Of a stretch of 64,000 nt of DNA, positions 46,437-57,640 are shown in pieces (position 1 is the first letter of the stretch; every line of letters begins with the position of its first letter). The translations under genes and the position numbers were made by a program. The notes beneath the pieces are model-generated. The model saw nothing but the letters and a program-made list of their open reading frames with translations. It was not told where the DNA came from and ran no database searches. This DNA is from Umbelopsis ramanniana AG (Eukaryota > Mucoromycota > Umbelopsidomycetes > Umbelopsidales > Umbelopsidaceae), in assembly GCF_025399195.1 (NCBI RefSeq), contig NW_026252145.1:62001-126000 (forward strand), in the 5' to 3' direction.

Positions 46437-49400
46437 ATGTCGTTGGCAGGATATCTGTTCGGCAACGTAGACGAGCAAGGTCGACTTGACGCGGATCTCG
46501 ATGATGTAAATGCCTCTGCTCTATAACCGTTAATCCGTCTGCATTCCTTCTAACTCCACCGTTTACAGGAATTGAAAGAAACTCTCTCAAAAGTCGATAG
46601 TGGAGTGTTCAACAAGATCTTCAATGCAGACTCTTTGGGCTTGAATGAAGACGCTACCAGAGGCGACTCGGAAGCAGATTCACCACCCCCAACGACAAAC
46701 CAAGAACAACCTTCTCAACATGCAGCAGACGCGATCGATTACTCTGACTTCACCGAGACAGTTCCTGACGATCCAATGTTTACCAACGATCGCCACTATG
46801 AACGCGGTATGGGTGCCTTGAAGAAAACAACCTCTCAATTGCGAAGGACAAGCGACGATTACGACGAGGATTACGATTTGGACGAACAAGACGTGATGGT
46901 CAAAAACGAGGAGGACGTCATATCCAACCAAGTCTTTCTAAATGGATCAACTAGAAACGACGGCTTTGCAATGCCAGCTATGCCCACCGTCAGCACCAAA
47001 AAAGGAGCACCATCTCAACGCAAGGTTGAACTAGTACAGCCTATCGTACCTCCGCCACCACCGCCTCGACAATTGAGTGTGCAAGAGTTGTATCCAGGTT
47101 TTGAAAAGGGCAAGATCCTCAAGTTTTCGGAATTACTCGGTGCCAACCGAATCTCTCGACCACCCAAATTACATGTCAAAGGAAAGAAAGGTACGTGCCT
47201 CTTCCTCGTCACCGTTACTGATGCCTGGACTTGCCTAACCTGTAAATTTCCAGTACTGTTTGCAGATTCTTACGATTTTGACACAGAAGCCGATGATCGC
47301 AGAATTTTCGTTCGACCTCAACGTACCGAAATTGGGCGCATGGAGGTGGCAAAGCAGAGACTTGCCAAGGCAGGATTTCAATTCTATGAGCTCCCTGACT
47401 CTGAGGAAAGTGATGACGATAATTGGCCCTTAAAAGAAAAGAGGGATCAAACAAGCGATCTGGTACGTATTGGTTGTTGATCAAACAATGAAAAAAGCTT
47501 GCGTGACTGACGTCTTTTGTAGAGCTCTTTGGTACCTTCTGATAGACAGCAGGTCTTGGACACTGAAAAAACCTACTACTCAATCATGCTGGACAGTTGG
47601 GAAGACAATATTGTGTGGGACTCGGACGACCATACAACAAAAGATCAGCCGGAGGTAAGGCGATAAACTGTTTTCACTGGACAGGTGTACACCCACCTTC
47701 TAACCACTTTCCCATAGGAACATCTCAATGTCACATCACATCTCAACTACGACTTGGAGGATGGAGAATGGATCTCAGGCATCATTTGGGATGACGAAAA
47801 AGATAATGGTACCCCAGTCAAACTCACCCTCAACTTAAACGACACAAACATGCTCTTTGATGTTGCAGAGGTGGAAGCTACCAAACCCAGGATATCAGAG
47901 CCGAAATATTCACGAAAGAATAAGCGACCTGCTATCAAGCAGGCTGTTGTCAAGGTGAGTACCCGTCATTGCTGCCTTCATCCTGAGGTTCCATTCTTCT
48001 GAACAAAAGTTCTCATTCTATAGCCCGCTCCGCCTACTGCAAATACGCAAGCCGTCGATGGCGAACCAGCTAGAAAAATCACTACAAGCCGGTTCAACTT
48101 GGCCAATGACCGCTATTATGACACAAATTACACTGGAAAGCTCGTCAGAGTGCGACAAACATTTGGTCAATTGGTGGTGCAACATTCACTCCCAGCCCTG
48201 AAACTACAGCCTCCCTTTGTAAGTAGCACCAACCTGGCAGCTCAGCTCAATACTTGATTGCTGATTCATTCCCACACACAGTACAAATCAAAATTATCCA
48301 AGGCAGAATTGCGATCTTTCCATCGTAATCAAATACAGTTCCCATTGCATTCCGAAATTACGTTTTCCCGCATCAAAGCTCGTAAGAAGCGAAAGAAGGA
48401 CAAGAAGAAGGAGGCCGCAGAAACGATGCGAACGTCCAAAGATCTCACTCTCAAGGATAATACTTATTTCACCCTACTGGAATACTCGGTACGTCTTTTT
48501 TTCTTCATCATCTTAATCTCCCATTGCGGATTATGATCACTTATACCCCTCTGTCGTAGGAGGAGTATCCACCCATCATACCCAACATTGGCATGGGCAG
48601 TCTGTTCATAAATTATTATCGAAAGCGGGATAACGAGGATACACATATTCCATCGGTACGTACAGTGGTTACTCCATGCCATTACACTTGTGCAGCTCTC
48701 TAAATATCTAACCACGCACACTCCTTAGGCTGAAATCGGTGAACCTTTCATCCTTGACCTCAGTGATACTTCCCCATTTTTCAACTTTGGAAACGTCGAT
48801 CCCGGTCAAACCATCCCTGTCCTATACAACAACCTTATCCGTGCACCCCTCTTCAAACATAAGGTCCATGAAACCGATTTCATCGTGTTCCGAAATACTT
48901 TTCGTGGGCAGACAAAATACTATATTCGAGAAATCCCTTCCATCTTCACTATCGGACAAACCTACCCTGTGCAAGAAGTCCCTGGACCTCACTCTCGTAA
49001 GGTCACAACCACCATCCGAAATCGCCTCCAAGTTTCCGCATATCGATTGATCCGAAAAAACCCCCAACATCGACTAAAAATGAGTAAACTCGCGGCAAAG
49101 TTTCCTGAATACAGTGATATCCAAATCCGCCAGCGACTCAAGGAATTTTTGGAATATCACAGGCGGAACAAGGAAGGAGGAGGTGGCTACTGGAAACCAA
49201 AGGGCGGTGAGCCGCCCAGTGAGGAGGACTTGCGAAAAATGGTCACGCCGGAAATGGTTTGCCTTCACGAAAGCACCATGGTCGGCGAACGTCATTTGGA
49301 AGACTTTGGTTACAGCAATGTGAATGAAGACGATGATGGCGATGGCGATTCAAAGCTCGAAGTTGAACAGCAACTCGCTCCATGGTTCGCTACGCGTAAT

Positions 49401-50892
49401 TTTATCAACGCAACACAAGGAAAAGCCATGTTGAAGCTATATGGTGCAGGTGATCCTACCGGTAGAGGAGAAGGTTTCAGTTTCATCAGAGTTTCCATGA
49501 AGGGTATCTTTTTACGAGCTGGTGAATCTGCTGCTGAAAAGTTGGCTGAAATTGAAGCTCGTCCCAAGAGTGCTCACAAGTATAATGTAGCTGAACAACA
49601 ACAGATCTACAAAGAGGAGGTTAGTATGGTGACTGGGGGGTTGGGGGTTTCCGGCGGCAACCTTTATTGGTAGCAGGTCCCCGTGTCGATGCCCACGGCG
49701 TTACCTTGTTGATGTTTCTAACTAAACGCTTGCTTCGATAGATCGCTAGAATTTGGAAAGCCCAGTTCGATGCCCTCAGTAACCCCGTCGAACCCATTCT
49801 ATCAGAACAAGATATGGAGGAGGATAACAGTGATAACGAAGACTTTGATAGTCCTGGCATGGTAAGTTCACACACACTCTATCGATTATACACCATTCCC
49901 CAAGCACTCATGCACTTGCTTAGATGGACCTTGACGACATGCGCAGCTCTTATAAATCAAGTGTGCCGGCATCCCCAGCCTCATTCTCAATTCCTCGGCG
50001 GGCAATGTCAGAAATGGACGACGACGAAGTCTCCATAGCAGAAAGTATGGGCTCCCGAACAAGCTTCAATCCAAACGCTGCTAACAAACAACTCGTCATT
50101 CGCCGCCTTATTAAACAACCCAATGGTGATCGTGTGTGGCAATCGGAAACTGTTACCGACCCGGCCGTGGTCAAGGCATACCTTCGACAGCGACAAATGA
50201 TTGAAGAGGAAGCTACCAGGTAAAGTGCCGTGCCGTGCCGTGCCGTTCATCTGCTCATACTAAATATTCCCCTCACAGCACGGAAACTCTGGAACCGACA
50301 GATGACATTGAAAAGAACGCTCGCATGAAAAAGCGTATTCAGGACCAATTGGCCAAACTCAAACGAAATGCAGAGAGAAGACGCCAGAGACAGTTGAATA
50401 AAAATGCCGCCCTAGCTGAAAACCCTGTCTTTGGTCTGATGCGCGGTAAAAAAGAAGGTGCCATCGTAAGTAATATGATCATCTCTCACCCTTTCATCCC
50501 GCAACAGCTTTACTCAATCCCCTTTTTTTTCCGCTAGCGTAAATGTGGTAACTGTGGACAACTTGGCCATATGAAAACGAATAAGAACTGCCCCATGTTC
50601 TACAAAATGAACCCAGAAGCTGGCCCTCCCCCTCCAGATCACAATGGCCCTAATAACCCTCTCGCTTTCCGCCAACCAAAATCTCCAACTCTTGCTCCAA
50701 AATCAGCTGGCCCTACAACCCCTGGCTCACAGGATGCTCCTTCATTGACATTTAAGCTTCCCACCAAAGCTTTTGGTAAGTCCCTTTTGCCTAGTTTTAT
50801 CAACAATAGCATGCAAGGCAATTTTTTTAACAAGTCCCCCAGCATCTACTCCCGCCAAGCGAAAATTTAGTGATTCTGATTCAACCAATTAA
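46437..50892 (+). CDS. TAF1: TFIID subunit TAF1
   Basis: About fourteen exons from the ATG at 46437 (MSLAGYLFGNVDEQGRLDADLDD, the TBP-binding TAND-like start) to the stop at 50890. An acidic N-terminal third carries a Pro run. The large DUF3591 core follows (SRFNLANDRYYD, LSKAELRSFHR, GSLFINYYRKRD, ETDFIVFRNTFRGQTKYYIREIP). A winged-helix-like part is next (MSKLAAKFPEYSDIQIRQRLKEF), then LAPWFATRNFINATQGKAMLKLYGAGDPTGRGEGFSF-type wording. A C2HC zinc knuckle (CGNCGQLGHMKTNKNCP) lies near the end. No bromodomain follows, as in other fungi where it sits on a separate protein. The last exon is read from an acceptor at 50842, giving a basic ending (TPAKRKF). TAF1 is the scaffold of TFIID at Pol II core promoters. 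The intron near 50224 contains a short GTGCC repeat. Confidence 0.94.
50224..50246 (+). repeat. GTGCC pentanucleotide microsatellite in a TAF1 intron
   Basis: About four tandem GTGCC units right after a GTAAA donor. It is small and unlikely to matter for the protein. Confidence 0.7.
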
Positions 50893-51626
50893 GCCTATAC
50901 CATTGACGCAGTGCTGTCTAATCCACCATTGTAAATATTTATATAAAAAAAAGTTGAGCTAAGAGAAGCCACTATCGCTAAAAGTCACTGTTCAGAAAAA
51001 TAACCTCACGTATCTCTACATATTTCCTGCTATCTTGTTTACAGCCTGCGCAGCAGTTGTAAAGATGTCAGTAAACAAATTAAGCTCTTGTCTGCTGCGA
51101 CAATGGTAGTAATTTTGTTTTGGTTTCTAGAATTACGTTCCAGAAGTCCTCTCTATCGTTTCGTCATATACTTTTTGGAGGGTTTTTTTATGGTCTCTTG
51201 ACTATATTCGCTGCTTGGTCGACTATGCTCAGCAACAACATGCCCAAGTAAATGAAAGCCGCTCGCACTCGAATTTCTATAGATTTCAGTCAAGTCAATG
51301 AGGTAACAATGCTGCCGCAAACATAGTAGTTGATCTCATAGTCTTCAAGGAATATTACACTACTTAACGACCATATGTCCTTACATAGACATGCTATTTT
51401 TTATGCAAAGCCACTCTCCCATTTCTTACAAAAGTCAATACAAATTCAAACCGAATGCAAAACGTCTTTCCTATTGTAAAATGGCAGGTCTGTACGCACT
51501 TTGATGAGACCATCCATCTCGATAAGTATATCATATATAACATGCTCAAAAAATAGCGGTTTGATTATTCTAAAGTACTACAATTTTTTTTCAACAAATT
51601 AAGCATACTCTCCAACTGCTAAATGA
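50893..51626. other. Intergenic region between TAF1 and the inverted repeat
   Basis: No gene is seen in about 730 AT-rich bases; the first part should be the 3' UTR of TAF1. Confidence 0.5.
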
Positions 51627-51912
51627 GACTTTGGATATACGAAATCAAGAGAGATTCTACAATTCTTGTAGTATGTCCAGCGCCGTCTGATTATATATTA
51701 CCTGGTGTCTCGGTTTCCAACAACAGCTGAGATGGCCGAGTTGGTCTAAGGCGCCGCACTCAAGTTGCGGTCTCGTAAGAGGCAAGGGTTCGAATCCCTT
51801 TCTCAGCATATTTTGATTGGCTGAAATGTCAACTCCGACTTTTTTTTTCCATCTCCATTGGATTTTTCTTTGCTTAGCCGCCAATCAAATTCTCCTCACT
51901 TCCCTCTGCCAT
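51627..51912 (+). repeat. Left arm of a 286-base inverted repeat
   Basis: The reverse complement of 55929-56214 matches this segment over its full length with about 11 differences counted by eye (about 96% identity) and no length change. It contains the whole tRNA-Leu gene plus about 100 bases on each side, so the repeat is a duplication of a locus, not just of two tRNA genes. Confidence 0.9.
51726..51808 (+). tRNA. tRNA-Leu (anticodon CAA)
   Basis: 83 bases without an intron. The acceptor stem GCTGAGA pairs with TCTCAGC and the discriminator is A. The A box TGGCCGAGTTGG and B box GGTTCGAATCC are canonical. The anticodon stem CCGCA/TGCGG closes a CTCAAGT loop with anticodon CAA, reading UUG. 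A long variable arm is present, as required for tRNA-Leu. Downstream T-runs (from 51810 and at about 51840) can end Pol III transcription. It is identical to the copy at 56033-56115 on the other strand. Confidence 0.96.
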
Positions 51913-51992
51913 ATTTCTTCTCCCACTCCTAACCGTTATTTTTTTTTTTATCTAGCGAGCATGCCTATAGCCGGTACGTCGCCGCGGATACC

Positions 51993-52214
51993 TTAATGTC
52001 GTCACTAAAGTACGACATGTTAGTTCCACTGAACGCCAATTCAATGTGTTCCGCCGGTAAAGAAGTCCCACTGAAACATTCTCTTTAAATTAGACTTCTC
52101 TTACATTTTTATATTTTAAGTCACAAAACAATAAGTATAAAGCGAGCAATTTAATGATTGAACAAACGTCCTTTCTAACCTCATGAGAAGTTCACTCGCC
52201 TGCAGAATGATACG
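51993..52214 (+). repeat. Left LTR of the Ty3/Gypsy fossil
   Basis: It aligns with 55660-55881: shared landmarks are CTCTTTAA, AAGTCACAAA, AAGTATAAA, AACCTCA and CTGCAG in the same order and spacing. Only part is alignable by eye. Confidence 0.7.
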
Positions 52215-55200
52215 AAAAGTTGCCAGTATTCAAAACAACAATTGCGATTGCTAACGAAATTTAGCATGGCAAACAAGACCATAGAATCCGAATGGATTAG
52301 CAAGCTTATAAATTACTTAAAAAATTATCAGACAACTCGCAAGGCGCTTCGGCCAACTCATGCGCTCAAATACCTAGGCATATCCTGGCGACCTTGCAAC
52401 AAACAATAACTGTGGAAGAGTATGTAGATTTCTTCCAGAACCTGATCCTGGAGATTCCGGACATGTCCGCAACGGAGGCACTCGAAAGGTTCGAATAGGG
52501 CCTCCTCCATGAAGCCTTCGAAAATGTTCGCGACATGGAACTTTAAGACTTGGCAACCTCTTTCCTATTGCGCTCCATTATGAGAGCCATCGCAAAGCGG
52601 CCCAAGCAATTGTCGGTGTACAACCGACACTGACCGCGCAGTTCCAACCACTGGTCAGTCCATGGGAGACCACATGGACTCAGAAAACTTTGAATCCAGT
52701 GAAGACTCAAAATTGCCCCTGTACGAATTATGCTGTGATGATGGAAGGAAGTTATACGCTTTACAAACACGGGAGCTAGTGCCTGTTACGGACAATTAGA
52801 GCAGCAATAGGATTTCCACGAACTTCCATAGAGGAACGCACAGTAGAGACAGCGGATGGCAACATTACGAGTATCCAGGATAAAGCACTTTTGACGGCCA
52901 ATATCGCAGGTAATCGACAACAAATACCGGCATATGTATTCGATATGAATTTCGATGTCACCATCGGTGTTAACTGGGGCGAAAAATACATGCCATCGGC
53001 TTTGTGGTGCCAGAAGGAATGGGTGTTCCCAGATGATAACCGTCATTTCCTACTAAAACCAACCCCAGATCACCGCTGTTGGAAGAATGTGTAAGCCTCA
53101 TTTCACCACGACAATTGGTAAAGTTGGAACAACGTCACGAAGTAGAAGAATTCTTTATGGTATACTACAAGGAAGACGACGGAACAAAGTAGTGGACTAA
53201 TGGACTCTCGTTTGCAACAATGATCAACGATTTCTTTCATGTCTTCAAAACGGAACTTCCTGGACTTCCTCCCATGAGAGAGGTGGAACATATCATTGAC
53301 CCGGGAGATAGTCCACCAGTCAGCAAGCCACAGTTAAAATGAGTCCTCGTGAACTGGACGAACTGAAGAAGCAACTAGACGGGTTGCTCGAACTCGGACT
53401 CATCCGACTAACAGCTTCACCTTGGGGCGCACCGGTACTATTCGTACGCAAGAAGGATGGGACTATGCGGATGTGTATCGACTATCGTGCCATTAACCTA
53501 GAGACCAGAAGAAATAGACACCCTTTACCCCGTATCGACGAATGTTTGGGGCGACTAAGCGGCGCTCGTTATTTTTCTAAAATTGACCTGAAAAGTGGGT
53601 ACCATCAATTCAGAATCCACCCTTCAGATGTCCCGGCAACTGCGTTCAGCACCCGATATGGTTCTTACGAATTCCTAGTCCTACCTTTCGGCCTCACCAA
53701 TGCTCCGCCGACATTCCAAAAAATGATGAACAACGTACCCGCCGATTACATTGACCGTTTTGCTATTGTCTACCTAGATGATATATTAATCTTCAGCAAG
53801 TCCGCCAAGGAACACGAACAGCACGTGAAGATGGTACTGGAACGCTTACGAAAGGAACAGCTATATGCCAATGCGAAGAAGTGTGCATTCAATCTAGAGG
53901 AAATCGAATTCGTCGTACTACTACAAGAAGGACCGGAAGGCAAACTCCATCCGGTGACATTCGAATCTCACAATTTGTCTGCAGCGGAACGAAACCATCC
54001 GGCCCAAGAACGAGAGTTGCTGGCAATCCTATACGCGCTACGAAACTTGGCGTTGGTTTATTGAAGGGCGTGAATATACAGTATACACGGATCACAACCC
54101 ACTACAATACATGCGCACACAAAGTAAGCCTACTCCCAGACTGACCAGATGGTTATCCGAATTAGAACTGTATGACCCTATCATAAAGTATAAACCGGGT
54201 AAGGAGAACACGGTACCAGATGCTCTCTCTCGCAAGGTGGATACGTCAACGGCAGAAGAAAACGCTGAGATGGAACCAGACTTTCTGTATTTCGCAAACT
54301 CGACGCTGAAGGTCGATTGGCCACAGTGGTATCACAAGCCGGAAGACACTTGGCCACCGGACCTTCGACATTTGCTCCATCGCGATCGTAATAACTTCAT
54401 CATACGGGCAACAAGATAATGCGTAAGGTTAAACAAGGAAATCTGGTAACAGAAGTAAGAGCGTTACCATTTGCTTTACGGGCTGACATTGTCGATAAAA
54501 CTTATCAAGGACTGGGACATTTTGGATCCTTTTCATTATTGGATATCATACGCAGACGATACTGGTGGCCGTACATGCGCCAGGATATCATCGACATCAT
54601 CGCAAGCTGCCGTCAGTGTCAACTTGCTAAAGGAGCTGGAAGAGCAACACATCATGCTCCCGCGGTGCCTGTGGAAACCGTGCCGCCGTTTACCCGTTGG
54701 CATTTGGACTTTATTGGAGAACTACCAACCACTGTTCGAGGTAACAAATAGCTCTTGGTAGCAGTAAATTCTGCCACTAATTGGCCCATCGCGCGCGCCT
54801 TACCGAGGCAACCGGTGAAGCTATCGCCAAGTTCTTATACGAAGAGATCGCCATGCGTTTCGGTTGCCCCCAAGAGATTTTCTCAGACCGTGGACCTAAT
54901 TCTATGTCAAATGTAATCCGCCAATATCTAGCAAGACTGGATACAAACCATAAACGTACCACAGCCTTCCACCCCAGGACGAATGGGAAATGCGAGCACC
55001 AGAACGACATTCTTAAACAGATGTTGTGTAAATACTGTTCCGGTACAATCCATAGATGGGACGACTTCGTGGATACTGCTTTGTTTGCCGCGCGGATCAG
55101 AACACACCGTTTTCATGGTCAGTCCCCGTTTTATTACATCTACGGTGTTGAGCCAGGCTCGCCTGGGGACGGCGCACCACCCATATTACAAGATTCATCC

Positions 55201-55659
55201 AGATCAGACCTACGCATTCAAGCAGAATTCCGCGTAAAACGCCTAGATGAGCTGAGTAGATTCCGGGAAGCAGCCATAAAACGCGCTGAAAAGGTCAGTA
55301 GTGCATACAAAATACGCTGGGACTCGAAATTTGTCCCTCAAAATTTTGACGTTGGCCATCAGATGCTTGTTCGTCCGAAGGCTGAATACTGCCTAGACCT
55401 CGACTGGTTCGGTCCTTTCGTAGTACTGCAACGCAACTTGGCTAGCGGTATATACAAACTAGCATATCCAACCGGAAATCCATACAGATCATGGGTACAC
55501 ACGGACAGGCTTACCAAAGTGACCCAGGACAACGTTAATGCACCTTGGGTTCAACCCGCCTCTATCCACACGCCACTACGAAGTATACCACGTACGCTAG
55601 CACTCCCTGCGAGTCAATCATAAGTTGTTCGTGTACGTACAACAGTGTGGGGAGGGGGG

Positions 55660-55881
55660 ATTATCGTCCTCAACATTATAAATGTTAACCCAGCCTAACG
55701 CTGTTTGGATGGGACTTCGTTATAGTCGAAGTCACTTTGAACAACCTCTTTAATTTTGTAGTTCCCCTCACAATTTTATAGAATAAGTCACAAACAAAAA
55801 GTATAAATAGAGTAGTTAAATAAGTCCAAAAGTTATTTTTTAACCTCAGAGATGCTCACTCGTCTGCAGGATAATACAATA
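55660..55881 (+). repeat. Right LTR of the Ty3/Gypsy fossil
   Basis: Direct-repeat partner of the left LTR, preceded by a G-rich purine tract (about 55647-55660) that fits a polypurine tract. Confidence 0.7.
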
Positions 55882-55928
55882 AGTCGTACAGTAATCGAAA
55901 TGACAAAAAGATGCTCAGGGTGAGGCAA

Positions 55929-56214
55929 ATGGCTGAGGGAAGCGAAGAGAATTTGATTGGCAGCTAGGCAAAATAAAATCCAATGGAGATGGAAAAAAAA
56001 AGTCGGAGTTGACATTTCAGCCAATCAAAATATGCTGAGAAAGGGATTCGAACCCTTGCCTCTTACGAGACCGCAACTTGAGTGCGGCGCCTTAGACCAA
56101 CTCGGCCATCTCAGCTGTTGTTGGAAACCGAACCATCAGGTAATATATAATCAGACGGCGCTGGACATACTACAAGAATTGTAGAATCTCTCTTGATTCC
56201 GTATATCCAAAGTC
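55929..56214 (-). repeat. Right arm of the 286-base inverted repeat
   Basis: Inverted partner of 51627-51912, the same length with about 11 mismatches. The tRNA parts are identical; the mismatches cluster in the flanks on both sides. Confidence 0.9.
56033..56115 (-). tRNA. tRNA-Leu (anticodon CAA), second copy
   Basis: Minus-strand copy with the same 83-base sequence as the gene at 51726. Both genes point their 3' ends toward the retroelement. Stems, A and B boxes and the CAA anticodon are intact, so it is probably functional; nine T residues (A-run at about 55992-56000 on the plus strand) lie downstream. Confidence 0.96.
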
Positions 56215-57059
56215 ATCTTTCTCAATTGGAGCGTATGCTTTGTGTAATAAAAAAAAATGTATTTTTTAGAATCATCAAAGGATTCTTTTTCACATATGCT
56301 ATGTGCGATATAATTATTAGAACCTACTGTTATCAAATTGCAAATAAACCTGCCATTTTGTATCGGCTGTCGTCTATGCCGTGGATGTTATTATGTACGC
56401 AAGACTATTCCTGTTTCATGGTATAGATTTATTAGTCTATACGTACACAGTGGACATGGTTGTGGGTATAAATTAGTATAAGGTAATTAATAGTGCATCT
56501 TTCAGTCAGTTGCTGCCGTAAAGCAAGCTATGGATTTAAGAGTGGTTGACAATAGCTGGGCTATTTTTTTTTTGGTTGTATTTCATATATGCTGCTGCTT
56601 TCACTGATCGAGAAATTCATTTTTGAGCGACATCTTTAATTTAGATCGCGTTATATACATGCTAATTATATATTCGAGATCCTGGAAGAAATAGGATAGC
56701 ATTTATAGTATACTCAGAAACAGAAGGCTGATGAAAAAGTTGAAAATTTAAAATGCGGGAGGAGAAAGGTTCTTTTTTTTTACGAAATTGAGAAATTTAG
56801 AGTATTTATTGCGAGCATGCAGGTATTAGCAATCAAATCGTGAAGATTTTGAAATTTAAATATGTCTTTATTCTGCGTTATCTGAAGTTGTATGTCATGT
56901 TATTCTAAGGTAAACGTGCTTAACAGTCACTGAATTCGTAGTAGTGCCAGCTCTGTATCAATTACTCTCAATTAGTTCAAGGATGCCTTTTGTGAGTGGA
57001 TGTCCAGTTGAGGATGGTTCTCAAAGATTGGATGTTTGCTGGTTGTTAACCGTTTTTGA
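56215..57059. other. AT-rich gene-free stretch
   Basis: No gene, tRNA or clear repeat is seen. The composition is strongly AT-rich with several A- and T-runs. Confidence 0.5.
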
Positions 57060-57640
57060 CCTAACTTTTGTAGCCTTCTAATTTTTTATTTTATTTTCTT
57101 GGGTTTTTTCCTTATGCTGCTAGTAAGTTTCCTCCCTCTCGTCTTTGTTCGTCCTCTCTTTTGGTTGGCCTTTATACTGTTCGTGAGTTCTTCATTTCCA
57201 TGTTTTTCCCTCTTCTTTTCTTTCCTCTATATGTTGATCGCAATTTTTTTTTCCTTGTCCTTTCCAAGCTATTATTCGTTTTCTTGTCTTTTTCTTTCTT
57301 CCTTTTTTTTTCCCATTTAATATATTCTTTGCTGTTCGCATTTTTTCATCTCGTTTTTTACTCTCCTTGATTCTTCTCTTCATTTAGATTTTTTTGGGTG
57401 TTGCGCAATTTTGCGTCTCATTTACTTCTCCCTTTGAATCTTTATGCTGTTCTCTTCTTCCTTTAATGTGTCTTCATGCTGTCCACAAGTTTTCTTTACA
57501 ATTTTTTTTTAATCTCCCTCGCTTCTTCTTTAAACTGTTCACTTCATTTGTATATGTTGATGGCATCGATAACGTAGTGGCGCATCCCCCGCTGCATATA
57601 ATTTTTTCTTTTCCGTCGCCATCCTCTACTCGATAAATCA
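57060..57640 (+). repeat. Pyrimidine-rich degenerate tandem repeat
   Basis: About 580 bases of mostly C and T on the plus strand. A loosely kept phrase, (T)ATGCTGTTCG or a variant followed by a TTCTTC/TTTTTC run, recurs about every 50-60 bases (near 57112, 57172, 57229, 57331, 57441, 57473 and 57534). The frames found here are translations of the repeat and are not taken as genes. Confidence 0.5.

Larger units (their letters stand above)
51993..55881 (+). mobile_element. Ty3/Gypsy LTR retroelement, old and broken
   Basis: An element of about 3.9 kb between two diverged direct repeats of about 220 bases. Its parts lie in the Ty3 order: a poorly preserved gag/protease region (to about 53300); reverse transcriptase (about 53340-53900, with LIRLTASPWGAPVLFVRKKDG, CIDYRAIN and YLDDIL); RNase H (about 53930-54250); and integrase (zinc-binding and catalytic parts, about 54420-55620). 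A purine-rich tract precedes the right LTR. No chromodomain is recognised. It is broken, with several breaks, and LTR divergence of roughly a quarter to a third suggests considerable age. It fills the spacer of the tRNA-bearing inverted repeat. Boundaries are uncertain by about 10-20 bases. Confidence 0.9.

Noticed and set aside
51657-51884. 75-codon frame on the minus strand, with a twin at 55957-56184 on the plus strand
   Set aside because: Both are the antisense of the tRNA-Leu genes and their flanks. The near-identical peptides come from the inverted repeat, not from a protein family.
57099-57370. Two overlapping hydrophobic frames that look like membrane proteins
   Set aside because: They are Phe/Leu/Ser translations of the pyrimidine-rich repeat.
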